Part shown: one piece after another, positions 17,075 to 24,484 of the stretch
Layout: each line of letters begins with the position of its first letter
How positions within the stretch are numbered: position 1 is the first letter of the stretch
Assembly: GCA_964371555.1 (NCBI GenBank)
Contig: CAYJMQ010000015.1
Span: 1 to 38,168 of the forward strand
Direction: 5' to 3'
Source of the DNA: CAYJMQ01 sp964371555
GTDB taxonomy: Bacteria; Bdellovibrionota; JACOXK01; 2-02-FULL-40-11
Length of the DNA: 38,168 bases
Notes under the pieces: generated by a model
Seen by the model: only the letters and a program-made list of their open reading frames with translations
The model's database searches: none
What the model was told of the DNA's origin: nothing
Made by a program: the position numbers and the translations under genes

Positions 17075-18049
17075 TCCGACCCACTGAATGATCGCTCGCA
17101 TCAGCCCCTTTCGCATTCTTCGGGTTGCCGGATTTATACGAAGCACAAGATCGGCATGATCAGCCGTCAAAAGCGCAAGAGGCGTTCCAAAGCGGCAGGT
17201 CATCTGATCTTCGACAAGAACCAATCCATCATTTTCGCCAAAATTAAGAAAGATATATCTCCCCAAAATTGGGAAAATCGGATACAAAATATCACTCATT
17301 TTGTTCGGTCCCATTTTAGAGCGAATATAGAACAGGTGTGAATTCAATAACTGCCTGTCTTCGTCTGACAGCTGAATATGGCTCCAGAAAGCCTTGGCAT
17401 TTTTCCGTGTCAATGAATGAAGCCCCTTTTGAACAACCATTCTCAAAATAGAGCCGGGACGCGTCAAAAACTGAAAACGCCATCTTTCCCACAACGAAAG
17501 CTTATCCAGGGTTCCCTCCCCTGCTTCGCCCGCTATATAATCGGCAATCGGGCTTCCTCCGATGGCGCCCTGAAGCAAAAAAACCGCGCGGACACGATTT
17601 TTAATAAAATCCCTCTGTTTCAAAGACATCAGAAAAAGTTCCTGAGCCCCCATGCTGTGGCCAATTAAGACCAGATCTTTCTGATTGCCCGGCGCCTGTT
17701 CTAAAATAATTTTGTATAAATCTTCGGCGTTCTCTTCTGCCGTGTTGGAGGAAGAAAGATAGATCGGTCGATAAAGATTTGATTCCGGAATCCCCCGGCG
17801 GGAGAGCTCTTTGATATTATCATAAAAATATTCAGAAAGACCCCATTGAAGAATTTCATTCATAAATCCAGTCACAAAAAAATAGTGATACCCTTTCGCC
17901 CTTTCGACATGGCTTTGATCCGGGGTAAAATTTCCGTTCAGATGTTGTAATATCCACGATTCAAATTCATTTGAATCGTTGTGGACTGAAAAACAAGGGG
18001 TCTCAAGAAAAATAAGGGCAATGACGGAAAAATAGAAAAGTTTTTTCAT
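17066..18049 (-). CDS. Exported alpha/beta-hydrolase (lipase-like)
   Basis: 327 residues from the ATG at 18049, which starts the clear signal peptide MKKLFYFSVIALIFLETPCFS. The nucleophile elbow is LVLIGHSMGAQELF with Ser at about 132. A likely acid is in NDGLVLVED and the His in LTADHADLV near the end, giving the usual Ser-Asp-His order. The substrate cannot be told; esterase or lipase action on periplasmic or outside targets is plausible. The start lies 2 bp after the rlmN stop, so it is probably co-transcribed with rlmN. Its 3' end lies in the 40-bp repeat next to the toxin-antitoxin insert. Confidence 0.75.
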   Translation of the reverse strand: MKKLFYFSVIALIFLETPCFSVHNDSNEFESWILQHLNGNFTPDQSHVERAKGYHYFFVTGFMNEILQWGLSEYFYDNIKELSRRGIPESNLYRPIYLSSSNTAEENAEDLYKIILEQAPGNQKDLVLIGHSMGAQELFLMSLKQRDFIKNRVRAVFLLQGAIGGSPIADYIAGEAGEGTLDKLSLWERWRFQFLTRPGSILRMVVQKGLHSLTRKNAKAFWSHIQLSDEDRQLLNSHLFYIRSKMGPNKMSDILYPIFPILGRYIFLNFGENDGLVLVEDQMTCRFGTPLALLTADHADLVLRINPATRRMRKGLMRAIIQWVGKE

Positions 18050-18051
18050 AT

Positions 18052-19119
18052 CTATACCGGCTTGCTGCAGAGCTGTCCGCACGCCGCGAGAATATCCCTG
18101 CCGCGACTTTTTCGAACGATCGCGGTCACATTCCGATCGACAAGATATTTTTGGAATTCAAGAACATCTTCGTCTTTGGGACGCCGATACGGCCCCATCG
18201 GGTGTTCATTGAATGGAATCAGATTGACCTTGCAGCGGATCCCCTTTATTTTTTCCGTCAATTCTTTTGCATGAGTTTGCGAATCGTTAATACCACCCAA
18301 AAGAACATACTCGAACGTGAGCCTTCGATTCTTTTTCAACGGATAACTGCGACAGCTCTCAAGAAGCGCGTCCATTGAATAGGTTTTATTGACCGGCATG
18401 ATCCGGGTTCGGACATCGTCATTCGAGGCATTGAGCGAAATGGCAAGGTTCACCTGAGAATCTTTTCCAAACTGGACAACCTGAGGGATGAGCCCCACCG
18501 TTGAGACTGTAATCTTTCTTTGAGAAATATTAAATGCCCACGGCGATTGTAAAATATCAACGGCATCGAGAACATTCTCATAATTATCGAATGGCTCCCC
18601 CATCCCCATCATGACAATATTTGTCATTCGAAGTCCCAAGATTTTTTGAACCTCCAATACCTGGCTTACAATTTCTGAAGGGGTCAGATTTCTGGTCAGC
18701 CCCTGCCTCGCTGTCAGACAAAACCGGCACCCCATGCGGCAGCCGACCTGGGTTGAAATGCACAATGTTTTTCGATTATTGTCCTTGCCCTTGGCTTCGG
18801 AAGGAATATAGACCGATTCAATTGTTTTTTTGTCTTTAAGCTCGAATAGAAATTTAAGAGTTCCATCGGATGACGTTTGGCGATGAAGGCAATCCAACGT
18901 CCCAATTTCAAACGACTTTTCAAGTTTATCCCGAAACTCTTTGGAAAGATTTGTCATTTGAGATATGGAGCCCGCCCCCTTCTGAAACACCCACTGCATG
19001 ATCTGACCGGCGCGAAATGTCTTTTCCCCATCCCGGAAAAGATAATGCTTCAATTTTTCATAGGTAAAATCCTTAAGGTCATTAAGATGAGTCATCCGGT
19101 CAACAGGTTTTAATTTCAT
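18052..19119 (-). CDS. rlmN: Dual-specificity RNA methyltransferase RlmN
   Basis: 355 residues from the ATG at 19119 (AAAGGCGGA upstream). RlmN is a radical-SAM enzyme that makes 2-methyladenosine at 23S rRNA A2503 and tRNA A37. The cluster motif CRMGCRFC, the segments GMGEPFDNYENV, SVGL-like STVGLIP and LAISLNASND, and the C-terminal RGRDILAACGQL with the methyl-carrying Cys are all present. Length is normal. It heads a short minus-strand unit with the lipase-like gene. Confidence 0.95.
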   Translation of the reverse strand: MKLKPVDRMTHLNDLKDFTYEKLKHYLFRDGEKTFRAGQIMQWVFQKGAGSISQMTNLSKEFRDKLEKSFEIGTLDCLHRQTSSDGTLKFLFELKDKKTIESVYIPSEAKGKDNNRKTLCISTQVGCRMGCRFCLTARQGLTRNLTPSEIVSQVLEVQKILGLRMTNIVMMGMGEPFDNYENVLDAVDILQSPWAFNISQRKITVSTVGLIPQVVQFGKDSQVNLAISLNASNDDVRTRIMPVNKTYSMDALLESCRSYPLKKNRRLTFEYVLLGGINDSQTHAKELTEKIKGIRCKVNLIPFNEHPMGPYRRPKDEDVLEFQKYLVDRNVTAIVRKSRGRDILAACGQLCSKPV

Positions 19120-19515
19120 AAAAAAGTCCGCCTTTGCAAAATTGAGCGAAGTCTGGCGGTGAAGATAAGGTATGCGAACCGGTATTGGCAAGGGATATGT
19201 TTCCCTTTATGGACGGCAAATAAAATTGAGATCCTGAGGCAATTTTTGTCATCCTGGGGCGAAATGGCTTTCCCCTTCTAAACAGCGATCCCATACTGAA
19301 TGCAGGTTGACTTCACGAATTTTAAGCGTACCAGTAATGTGTCTGAGTCACGCGCAAGAAATACGTATCTTTTTGACCCAATATAAGGGTGTTATTGAGT
19401 CATCTTACAACTTATGAATCCCAAATTTTACTGGCAACATTGCCAGTAAAAAATTCCAAACATGCCATAATTTGAATTGACTTTAGCCAGTATTCTTTAT
19501 TAAAAGGGGCACTCA
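19120..19515. other. Intergenic region with degenerate repeats and an operator-like palindrome
   Basis: About 400 bp without a gene between divergent rlmN and the TIGR02147-type regulator. Positions 19230-19260 carry degenerate copies of the ATCCTGAG / GTCATCCTGGGGCGAA repeat type seen elsewhere in the window. The right part holds a perfect palindrome and an AT-rich promoter-like stretch (TTGACT at 19477-19482). No RNA gene is recognised. Confidence 0.5.
19426..19451. promoter_or_regulatory. 26-bp palindrome, likely operator of the regulator gene
   Basis: TTTTACTGGCAA (19426-19437) and TTGCCAGTAAAA (19440-19451) are perfect 12-bp arms separated by 2 bp. A related half-site, TAGCCAGTA, lies at 19484-19492 next to a TTGACT box (19477-19482), and ACCAGTA at 19330-19336 is another. 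The placement 65 bp upstream of a predicted DNA-binding regulator suggests autoregulation; this is inference. Confidence 0.6.
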
Positions 19516-20364
19516 ATGATGACAGCACCCGACATATTCGAATTCACAAATTATCGATCCTTTTTGAAAGCATATTATGAGGACTCAAAGAAAAAAAATC
19601 CTCGATGGAGCTATGAAGCATGGACTCGAAAACTTGGTTTAAAGAACAATAGCTCAATTATAAAAATTATCTCAGAACAAAGGGAAGCTGGTCCAGCGGC
19701 AACAAAAAAAATAGTTGATTATTTCAAATTCGATAATGACCAGAGAGATTATCTTGAGAATCTTATTCGTCTTTCAAAAGCAAAAAAAGATCCAGCTCTT
19801 TCAGTTATTTTGATGCAAAAAATACAAAGACAGTTTCCAGGGAAAGTATATCGATTTCTTAATGAAAAAGAATTTTCAGCAATATCACATTGGTGGTTTT
19901 ATGCAGTGCGACAGATGACAAAATTAAAAATATTCAAAGATGATCCAAAATGGATTTCGAAAAAACTCAACTTTAAAGTGCCCCCTAAGGAAGTTCGAAA
20001 AGCCATTGATATTTTACTTGAATTGGGCATCCTCAAACGCGGGAAAAAATCTAACAAACTCAAATTTTCCAATGAAAACATTCATACTTCTCATGATATT
20101 GCGAGTGAAGCCATTAAGCGTTTCCATGAAGAGATGCTTCTCAATGCACGGACGGCAATTCGTTCTGTCGATATTGCTGAAAGAGAAATATCTGCTCAAA
20201 CAATCACCGTTTCCAAGAACAAATTATCTGACGCCAAAGCCCTGATAAGAGCCTTTGAAGAAGAATTTTCTAAACTTTTCGACACAGAGGGTGCCGATGA
20301 AGTCTATCAACTTAACGTTCAGTTTTTTCCACTGACAAAAATAAAAGAAAGAGAGGACAATTAA
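19516..20364 (+). CDS. TIGR02147 / DUF4423-type predicted regulator
   Basis: 282 residues; starts with ATGATG after AAAAGGGG. The opening PDIFEFTNYRSFLKAYYEDSKKKNPRWSYEAWTRKLGLKNNSSI and the following KKIVDYFKFDNDQRDYLENLIRLSKAKK fit the TIGR02147 family, which is expanded in Bdellovibrio and Fibrobacter and is thought to be regulatory (helix-turn-helix-like N-terminus, conserved DUF4423 part). It ends directly at the start of an exported-protein gene, suggesting a coupled pair behind the palindrome at 19426-19451. The molecular role of the family has not been settled. Confidence 0.75.
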   Translation: MMTAPDIFEFTNYRSFLKAYYEDSKKKNPRWSYEAWTRKLGLKNNSSIIKIISEQREAGPAATKKIVDYFKFDNDQRDYLENLIRLSKAKKDPALSVILMQKIQRQFPGKVYRFLNEKEFSAISHWWFYAVRQMTKLKIFKDDPKWISKKLNFKVPPKEVRKAIDILLELGILKRGKKSNKLKFSNENIHTSHDIASEAIKRFHEEMLLNARTAIRSVDIAEREISAQTITVSKNKLSDAKALIRAFEEEFSKLFDTEGADEVYQLNVQFFPLTKIKEREDN

Positions 20365-21408
20365 ATGAAGAAAGTAATGATCGTACTTTTTGCTATGATG
20401 AGTTTAAATACCTATGCCGATGGTGTTGGAAATGGAGGCGGCGGAATAAAGCGCTATGGGAAGTATCTCACCTTTGGTTCGGCAAAAATTGAGCTTAAAA
20501 AAAGTGCATTAGAGATGAATGATATACCGGGCTTAAAGTTCCTTTTAGATACTGTAGAGAAAATGGATCTCACGGTATCGGCAAAGGGCGAATTAAAAGA
20601 AGCCTTTTATCCCATTTCTGATAGAAAATATTTTAATTTACCTCCTGAGGAACTATCACCTGAAAAACGAACTGAACTCTTGAAAGAATATAAAAAAATT
20701 CTTAAAGATGATATCCCCTTAGAAAGTCTTGTCATATATGCGATTACGGTAGGAGCAGAAACCTATATCTTGCCGGAATTCTATGAGCTTACAGATGACA
20801 TCCAGAGGGGAGCCATTTTGTTCCATGAGGGCTTGTGGGTATTAAATCCAGACTTAAAATATGAATTTGTTGTCGATGCAGAAATGATTTTTGAAGAATA
20901 TGTTCGTAAAAATATGTCTGATTATGACACAGATTTATATGCAGTTCTAAGACAAGTGCTAAAGGATCCTTCCTTTGGAATTGTTGCTGCGGCAAAATAT
21001 GAAAAAGCAAAAGGGTTCTGCCCTTTGACGCTTGAGGAAGTATTTGGAAGGAAAGTGATTGAAATCTGGAAGGCCAATCGTCCCCGCACCTATGCTGAGT
21101 CGCTGGAAAAAAGCGCAGCGTTCTATACACATAGGGGACTTTTAAGTGGTCATCTCCTGGAGATGGTTGAAAAAAATCCTGACCGACCTTTATGGATCGA
21201 ATTGTATCACGCAAGAAAACGGTTATCTCTTACTTTGAACGAAGGTTTGGATTTTGAGATTCTTTTAAGAATGAAAATTAATTGGGAGTCCGTTTCATAC
21301 GCAAAATTTCATTATGAAGGATTAAGGCCTATGTTTCCATACATACCTATTCATAAAAATGATCGGCCATCTTATCTTATCTTTTTATCGAAAAGTGAAT
21401 GGGAATGA
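20365..21408 (+). CDS. Exported protein paired with the TIGR02147 regulator
   Basis: 347 residues. The short signal peptide MKKVMIVLFAMMSLNTYAD is followed at once by GVGNGGGGIKRYG, a Gly-rich mature N-terminus often seen on exported Bdellovibrio-type proteins. One region (DDIQRGAILFHEGLWVLNP) contains HEGLW, reminiscent of a metal-site helix, but no full zincin motif is present. The ATG follows the regulator stop codon immediately. I recognise no enzyme family. Confidence 0.6.
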   Translation: MKKVMIVLFAMMSLNTYADGVGNGGGGIKRYGKYLTFGSAKIELKKSALEMNDIPGLKFLLDTVEKMDLTVSAKGELKEAFYPISDRKYFNLPPEELSPEKRTELLKEYKKILKDDIPLESLVIYAITVGAETYILPEFYELTDDIQRGAILFHEGLWVLNPDLKYEFVVDAEMIFEEYVRKNMSDYDTDLYAVLRQVLKDPSFGIVAAAKYEKAKGFCPLTLEEVFGRKVIEIWKANRPRTYAESLEKSAAFYTHRGLLSGHLLEMVEKNPDRPLWIELYHARKRLSLTLNEGLDFEILLRMKINWESVSYAKFHYEGLRPMFPYIPIHKNDRPSYLIFLSKSEWE

Positions 21409-21720
21409 GTGCCCGATAGGGTTACTCGTGAGCTGTGCATATCGATGACATCTCTTTTCAAAACATTGATACGGTGCAATAACATTTGCCAAGGCTAAGG
21501 GTGTTGTTATCGTGATGTTAAAAAATAGGCTGAGTTCTAGTTATTAACATTCAGAAAGAAGTTTTCCTGAAACAAATCTTGGCCTGTTAATAAGATGGTA
21601 TCGGGAGTAAACACTTGAGACTCGCAGTCCGAGAGGATCGTTTTTTTGACCACGACATCAGTAACAACCCATGGATCCCCAGTTAGGGAGAGTTCAATTT
21701 TAAAAATATGCCCCGACAAA
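21409..21720. other. Intergenic region, nothing recognised
   Basis: Between the exported-protein gene and the tRNA. A weak stem (ATAACA at about 21478-21483 with TGTTAT at about 21505-21510) could act in termination, but no T-run follows. A minus-strand frame at 21537-21719 starts with TTG without a ribosome binding site, so I do not call it. Confidence 0.4.
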
Positions 21721-21796
21721 TGGTGGCGGTGCAGGGATTCGAACCCCGGACACAGGGATTATGATTCCCCTGCTCTACCAACTGAGCTACACCGCC
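21721..21796 (-). tRNA. tRNA-Met (CAU)
   Basis: A full 76-nt cloverleaf with encoded CCA reads on the minus strand from 21796 to 21721. The acceptor stem is GGCGGTG/CACCGCC, the D-arm GCTCAGTTGGTAGAGC, the anticodon stem GGGGA/TCCCT (one G-T pair) with loop ATCATAA giving anticodon CAT, and the T-arm CGGGG-TTCGAAT-CCCTG. The GAATCATAATC context is typical of elongator tRNA-Met, and the paired first acceptor base argues against the initiator. A CAT-anticodon tRNA-Ile modified by TilS is the less likely alternative. Confidence 0.93.
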
Positions 21797-21862
21797 ACAA
21801 CCGCGAAAAGCTATCCCAATTGGCAAAACCTTTCAATTAAAAATTAGCTGGTAAAAATTAGC

Positions 21863-21891
21863 TTGAGGTTCGAGAGTCGATTTTATATAGT
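21863..21891 (+). promoter_or_regulatory. Promoter of the exported-protein/lipoprotein pair
   Basis: TTGAGG at 21863-21868 and TATAGT at 21886-21891 with a 17-bp spacer. Transcription would start near 21898, giving a leader of about 45 nt that carries AGGGAG before the ATG at 21943. A short direct repeat (AAAAATTAGCT, twice within 21840-21863) lies immediately upstream. Confidence 0.5.
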
Positions 21892-21942
21892 TTCATCTAG
21901 GTGTCGTTACAGTTTTCTAATCTTTTAATCAGGGAGAATAAA

Positions 21943-23526
21943 ATGAAAAAAAATCGGGTCGGTTTTTTTGCAGCGCTCTTTTTTGTTTCTCTTCACCTCC
22001 ATCCCCTTTCTGCCGGTGATGTTGCCTCTCTCAGGCAGACACTCTCTTTTCACTATCTTCAACCCCTGTTTGAAGCCATCGGTTATCGCCCCCTTCATGT
22101 TCATATCTATGACCGCGATACCTTTAAGCCGATTCAGGACGCAACGGTGCTGGTGAGCGAACAGCTCGATCCTTCACTCACCTTTTCATGGATAAAAACG
22201 GACGCCAATGGGAATGCTTCATTTGATGGATTTATTCTCCCCCAGGGTTCCCTCACCCTCACTGCGGCACACGAAAGCTACTCCAGATATACAATTTTTT
22301 TAACAGAAGCTGACGAAATCCGGATTCCACTGACTCGCCTTGAAAATGACAGCCAAAAAACCCTTCTTAAAGGGACATTCCAGGAGTGGCCGGAAATGGA
22401 AGATTATGATGGAACACTCCATCTTGGTTTTATGCTCCCGTTCTTAGACATTGTGACCCTTCTTAATTTCGACACAGATAAATTCCTGGCCCCTTACGTA
22501 AAGGCACAGGTCTATGAAGAAACGATGGTCCCTGGAAATTTCGTTGCGCCAACACAGGAAGAAGCGGTTTTGGGAATCTTTTCGGTTTTTATTTCCAAAC
22601 CGATGTATCAGATGCCCTTCGTAAAGGGCTCCCGGCAGAACCTCGTCGCCATTACCGGCGAAGTTCCCATCGGAAAACTTTCGAGCGCGATTTTCTTTAA
22701 AAAACCTCTCGTTGAAATCTTGGACCTTATTTCGATGACGAAAGTCGGAATGGAATTTAACGTTGAAGTACCGGATCAGACAACGCGCCGCAATCTTCGC
22801 CTCAGTCATGCAATGACCCCCAAATTTGAGGTTTCAGTTGAAAATGCCCTCCCGAATAAAGATCTCATCTACATTTCAAGCGGCGCCTTTAAAGATCAAA
22901 AAGCATCAATTTTTCCAATCGATTTCAAAGTCAAAGGGAGAGATGAGAAAAACAAAAAAGTTACTTTGAAATCGATCACGCACGCCGAAGTCCTCCCCCC
23001 TTTTCAGGAGGGCGTTATGGTTCTCCATGCCGATCTTCCCAAAAATATGGATGATAAAAGAGAGCCTGATTGGGCGATATCGGCGGCTGTGGAACGCCCC
23101 AAAGCTTCCGAGAAAACGGTTACGCTGAACTCTTTTCTCAATTTTATTGATGTTTCTAATGACGGCCATTACCGCTTTTCGTATAAATATCGCGATCCCG
23201 TCCCTTTCTCTATGGAGCCTCAGCTCAATCTTTCTTTCATGAATATTGAAATCAAACCGACGAAAGAAGACAAAGGGTATAAAAAAACATGGTGGACAGT
23301 CCTTGCCCCTGCCAATGTCCGGGAATTTACGCTCCCTGAACTTCCGGGAGGACTAGGCGAACTCCCAACTCTAAAACCCAAAGAGGAACTTAATTTCACG
23401 ATTAATCTGTTCAGAGTGGCCGAATCCGAACAACCTTTTAATTATCATTCTTTTAATGAAGAAAGGCTCGCAAGCAGTCTCACGCATTTTTCAAGAAACA
23501 GGGCAAAGCTGTCCCCTCAGCCATGA
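21943..23526 (+). CDS. Exported protein with carboxypeptidase-regulatory-like domain
   Basis: 527 residues from the ATG at 21943 (CAGGGAGA upstream). The signal peptide is MKKNRVGFFAALFFVSLHLHPLSAG. Residues of about 50-120 (VHIYDRDTFKPIQDATVLVSEQ...TDANGNASFDGFILPQGSLTLTAAHESY) show the beta-sandwich pattern of carboxypeptidase-regulatory or Big-like domains used for adhesion or scaffolding. The remainder is beta-rich and unrecognised. Its stop overlaps the next gene by 4 bases (ATGA), so the protein and the following lipoprotein are coupled and may work together at the outer membrane. Confidence 0.6.
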   Translation: MKKNRVGFFAALFFVSLHLHPLSAGDVASLRQTLSFHYLQPLFEAIGYRPLHVHIYDRDTFKPIQDATVLVSEQLDPSLTFSWIKTDANGNASFDGFILPQGSLTLTAAHESYSRYTIFLTEADEIRIPLTRLENDSQKTLLKGTFQEWPEMEDYDGTLHLGFMLPFLDIVTLLNFDTDKFLAPYVKAQVYEETMVPGNFVAPTQEEAVLGIFSVFISKPMYQMPFVKGSRQNLVAITGEVPIGKLSSAIFFKKPLVEILDLISMTKVGMEFNVEVPDQTTRRNLRLSHAMTPKFEVSVENALPNKDLIYISSGAFKDQKASIFPIDFKVKGRDEKNKKVTLKSITHAEVLPPFQEGVMVLHADLPKNMDDKREPDWAISAAVERPKASEKTVTLNSFLNFIDVSNDGHYRFSYKYRDPVPFSMEPQLNLSFMNIEIKPTKEDKGYKKTWWTVLAPANVREFTLPELPGGLGELPTLKPKEELNFTINLFRVAESEQPFNYHSFNEERLASSLTHFSRNRAKLSPQP

Positions 23527-24014
23527 AATCTATCGCCCTGCTCTCTATTTCATCTTTGATCTATTTTTCTGCCTGTTCGATTCCGAGGCATACGGTTCGC
23601 CCGACAGAAGAGGCGAATCAAATCTTTCAGGGGGACTACGACGAAGTGTGGAACGCGGCGCTAAAAGTGTTAGACTCCTTTCAATATAAATACCCTGCCG
23701 CCAACAAGGATTCAGGCTTCATTGAAACCGATTTCTATACCGGCTATTCGAAGCGGGAATATATCTTTTCCGGAGGGGAGAAGTTCCCGAAAGAATCCAA
23801 ATGGAAACTCACCCTTCGCTTTCTCGTTATGAAATCCCACCCAAGTTCACCGCGGGTACGGGTTCGAATTAAAAAAGAGGAAGAGGTCAATCAGGGATTT
23901 TTGGAGGGATGGAAAAAGATCGAAAGCGATCTTCTTACAGAAAAAGTAATTCTCTATCGAATTGGACGGGTACTCTATCTGAATAGAAAGATCGAACAGC
24001 TTTCAACGCCCTGA
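23523..24014 (+). CDS. Predicted lipoprotein, function unknown
   Basis: 163 residues. The N-terminus MKSIALLSISSLIYFSACS has a lipobox ending in FSAC, so the Cys at about 18 should be lipid-modified and the protein membrane-attached. The mature part (DEVWNAALKVLDSFQYKYPAANKDSGFIETDFYTGYS...) has the alternating pattern of small alpha/beta lipoproteins such as BamC-like or NTF2-like folds; this is only a resemblance. It overlaps the upstream gene by 4 bases and is followed by a hairpin repeat before the convergent HU gene. Confidence 0.6.
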   Translation: MKSIALLSISSLIYFSACSIPRHTVRPTEEANQIFQGDYDEVWNAALKVLDSFQYKYPAANKDSGFIETDFYTGYSKREYIFSGGEKFPKESKWKLTLRFLVMKSHPSSPRVRVRIKKEEEVNQGFLEGWKKIESDLLTEKVILYRIGRVLYLNRKIEQLSTP

Positions 24015-24018
24015 GAAT

Positions 24019-24051
24019 GTCATCCTGAGGGGCGAAGCCCCGAAGGATCTC
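24019..24051. repeat. Dispersed palindromic repeat, possible bidirectional terminator
   Basis: GTCATCCTGAGGGGCGAAGC begins an imperfect palindrome: GGGGC-GAA-GCCCC flanked by ATCCT/AGGAT with a GA/GA mismatch. It sits between the convergent lipoprotein and HU genes. Related sequence occurs at 1-106 and, more worn, at 19230-19260. Confidence 0.6.
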
Positions 24052-24061
24052 TTCGAAAGAT

Positions 24062-24340
24062 TTATTTCTTATCAACAAGCTCTTTGAGCTCTTTCCCCAC
24101 TTTAAAGAATGGCAGCCTCTTTGGGGTTACAGAAATTGTCTCACCTGTGCGCGGGTTTCTCCCCTGATAGCTTTTATATTGCTTATTGACAAAACTTCCG
24201 AAACCACGAATCTCGATGCGATCATTTTCAAGCAGGGACTTAACCATCGAATCAAAAACAGTATTGACTACTGTTTCAGCCTTCTTCTTGGTGATATTGG
24301 CTTTCTCCGAAATTTTTTCTATGAGTTGCGATTTATTCAT
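24062..24340 (-). CDS. HU/IHF-family DNA-binding protein
   Basis: 92 residues from the ATG at 24340, which follows AAAGGAG; longer in-frame starts lack such a site. The N-terminal helices (MNKSQLIEKISEKANITKKKAETVVNTVFDSM), the RIEIRGFGSF strand and the DNA-binding arm with GRNPRTGE and TPKRLPFFKVGKEL match the HU/IHF family. Such proteins bend and compact DNA in the nucleoid. It is a single gene, so HU versus IHF cannot be told from sequence alone. Confidence 0.92.
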   Translation of the reverse strand: MNKSQLIEKISEKANITKKKAETVVNTVFDSMVKSLLENDRIEIRGFGSFVNKQYKSYQGRNPRTGETISVTPKRLPFFKVGKELKELVDKK

Positions 24341-24441
24341 AACGCTCCTTTGGTTACCTAAATATTTCTTTGCCAATAACCATCTGAATATACTTGATTT
24401 TTACTGATTTATGAGTCGATCGTCAAGGATTTAAAATTTCA

Positions 24442-24469
24442 TTGACATGCAGGGGGGAGTCAGTACTAT
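24442..24469 (+). promoter_or_regulatory. Promoter of the diheme cytochrome gene
   Basis: TTGACA (24442-24447), 16-bp spacer, TACTAT (24464-24469). Transcription should begin near 24476, only about 10 nt before the ATG at 24485, and no ribosome binding site is seen, so the mRNA would be nearly leaderless. Confidence 0.6.
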
Positions 24470-24484
24470 CTGCGAACGTATCGT

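Noticed and set aside
21537..21719. Minus-strand frame just downstream of the tRNA
   Set aside because: TTG start without a ribosome binding site, adjacent to the tRNA 3' end, no recognisable protein.
21721..21796. tRNA as an integration site for a mobile element
   Set aside because: No integrase and no duplicated tRNA 3' end were found nearby.
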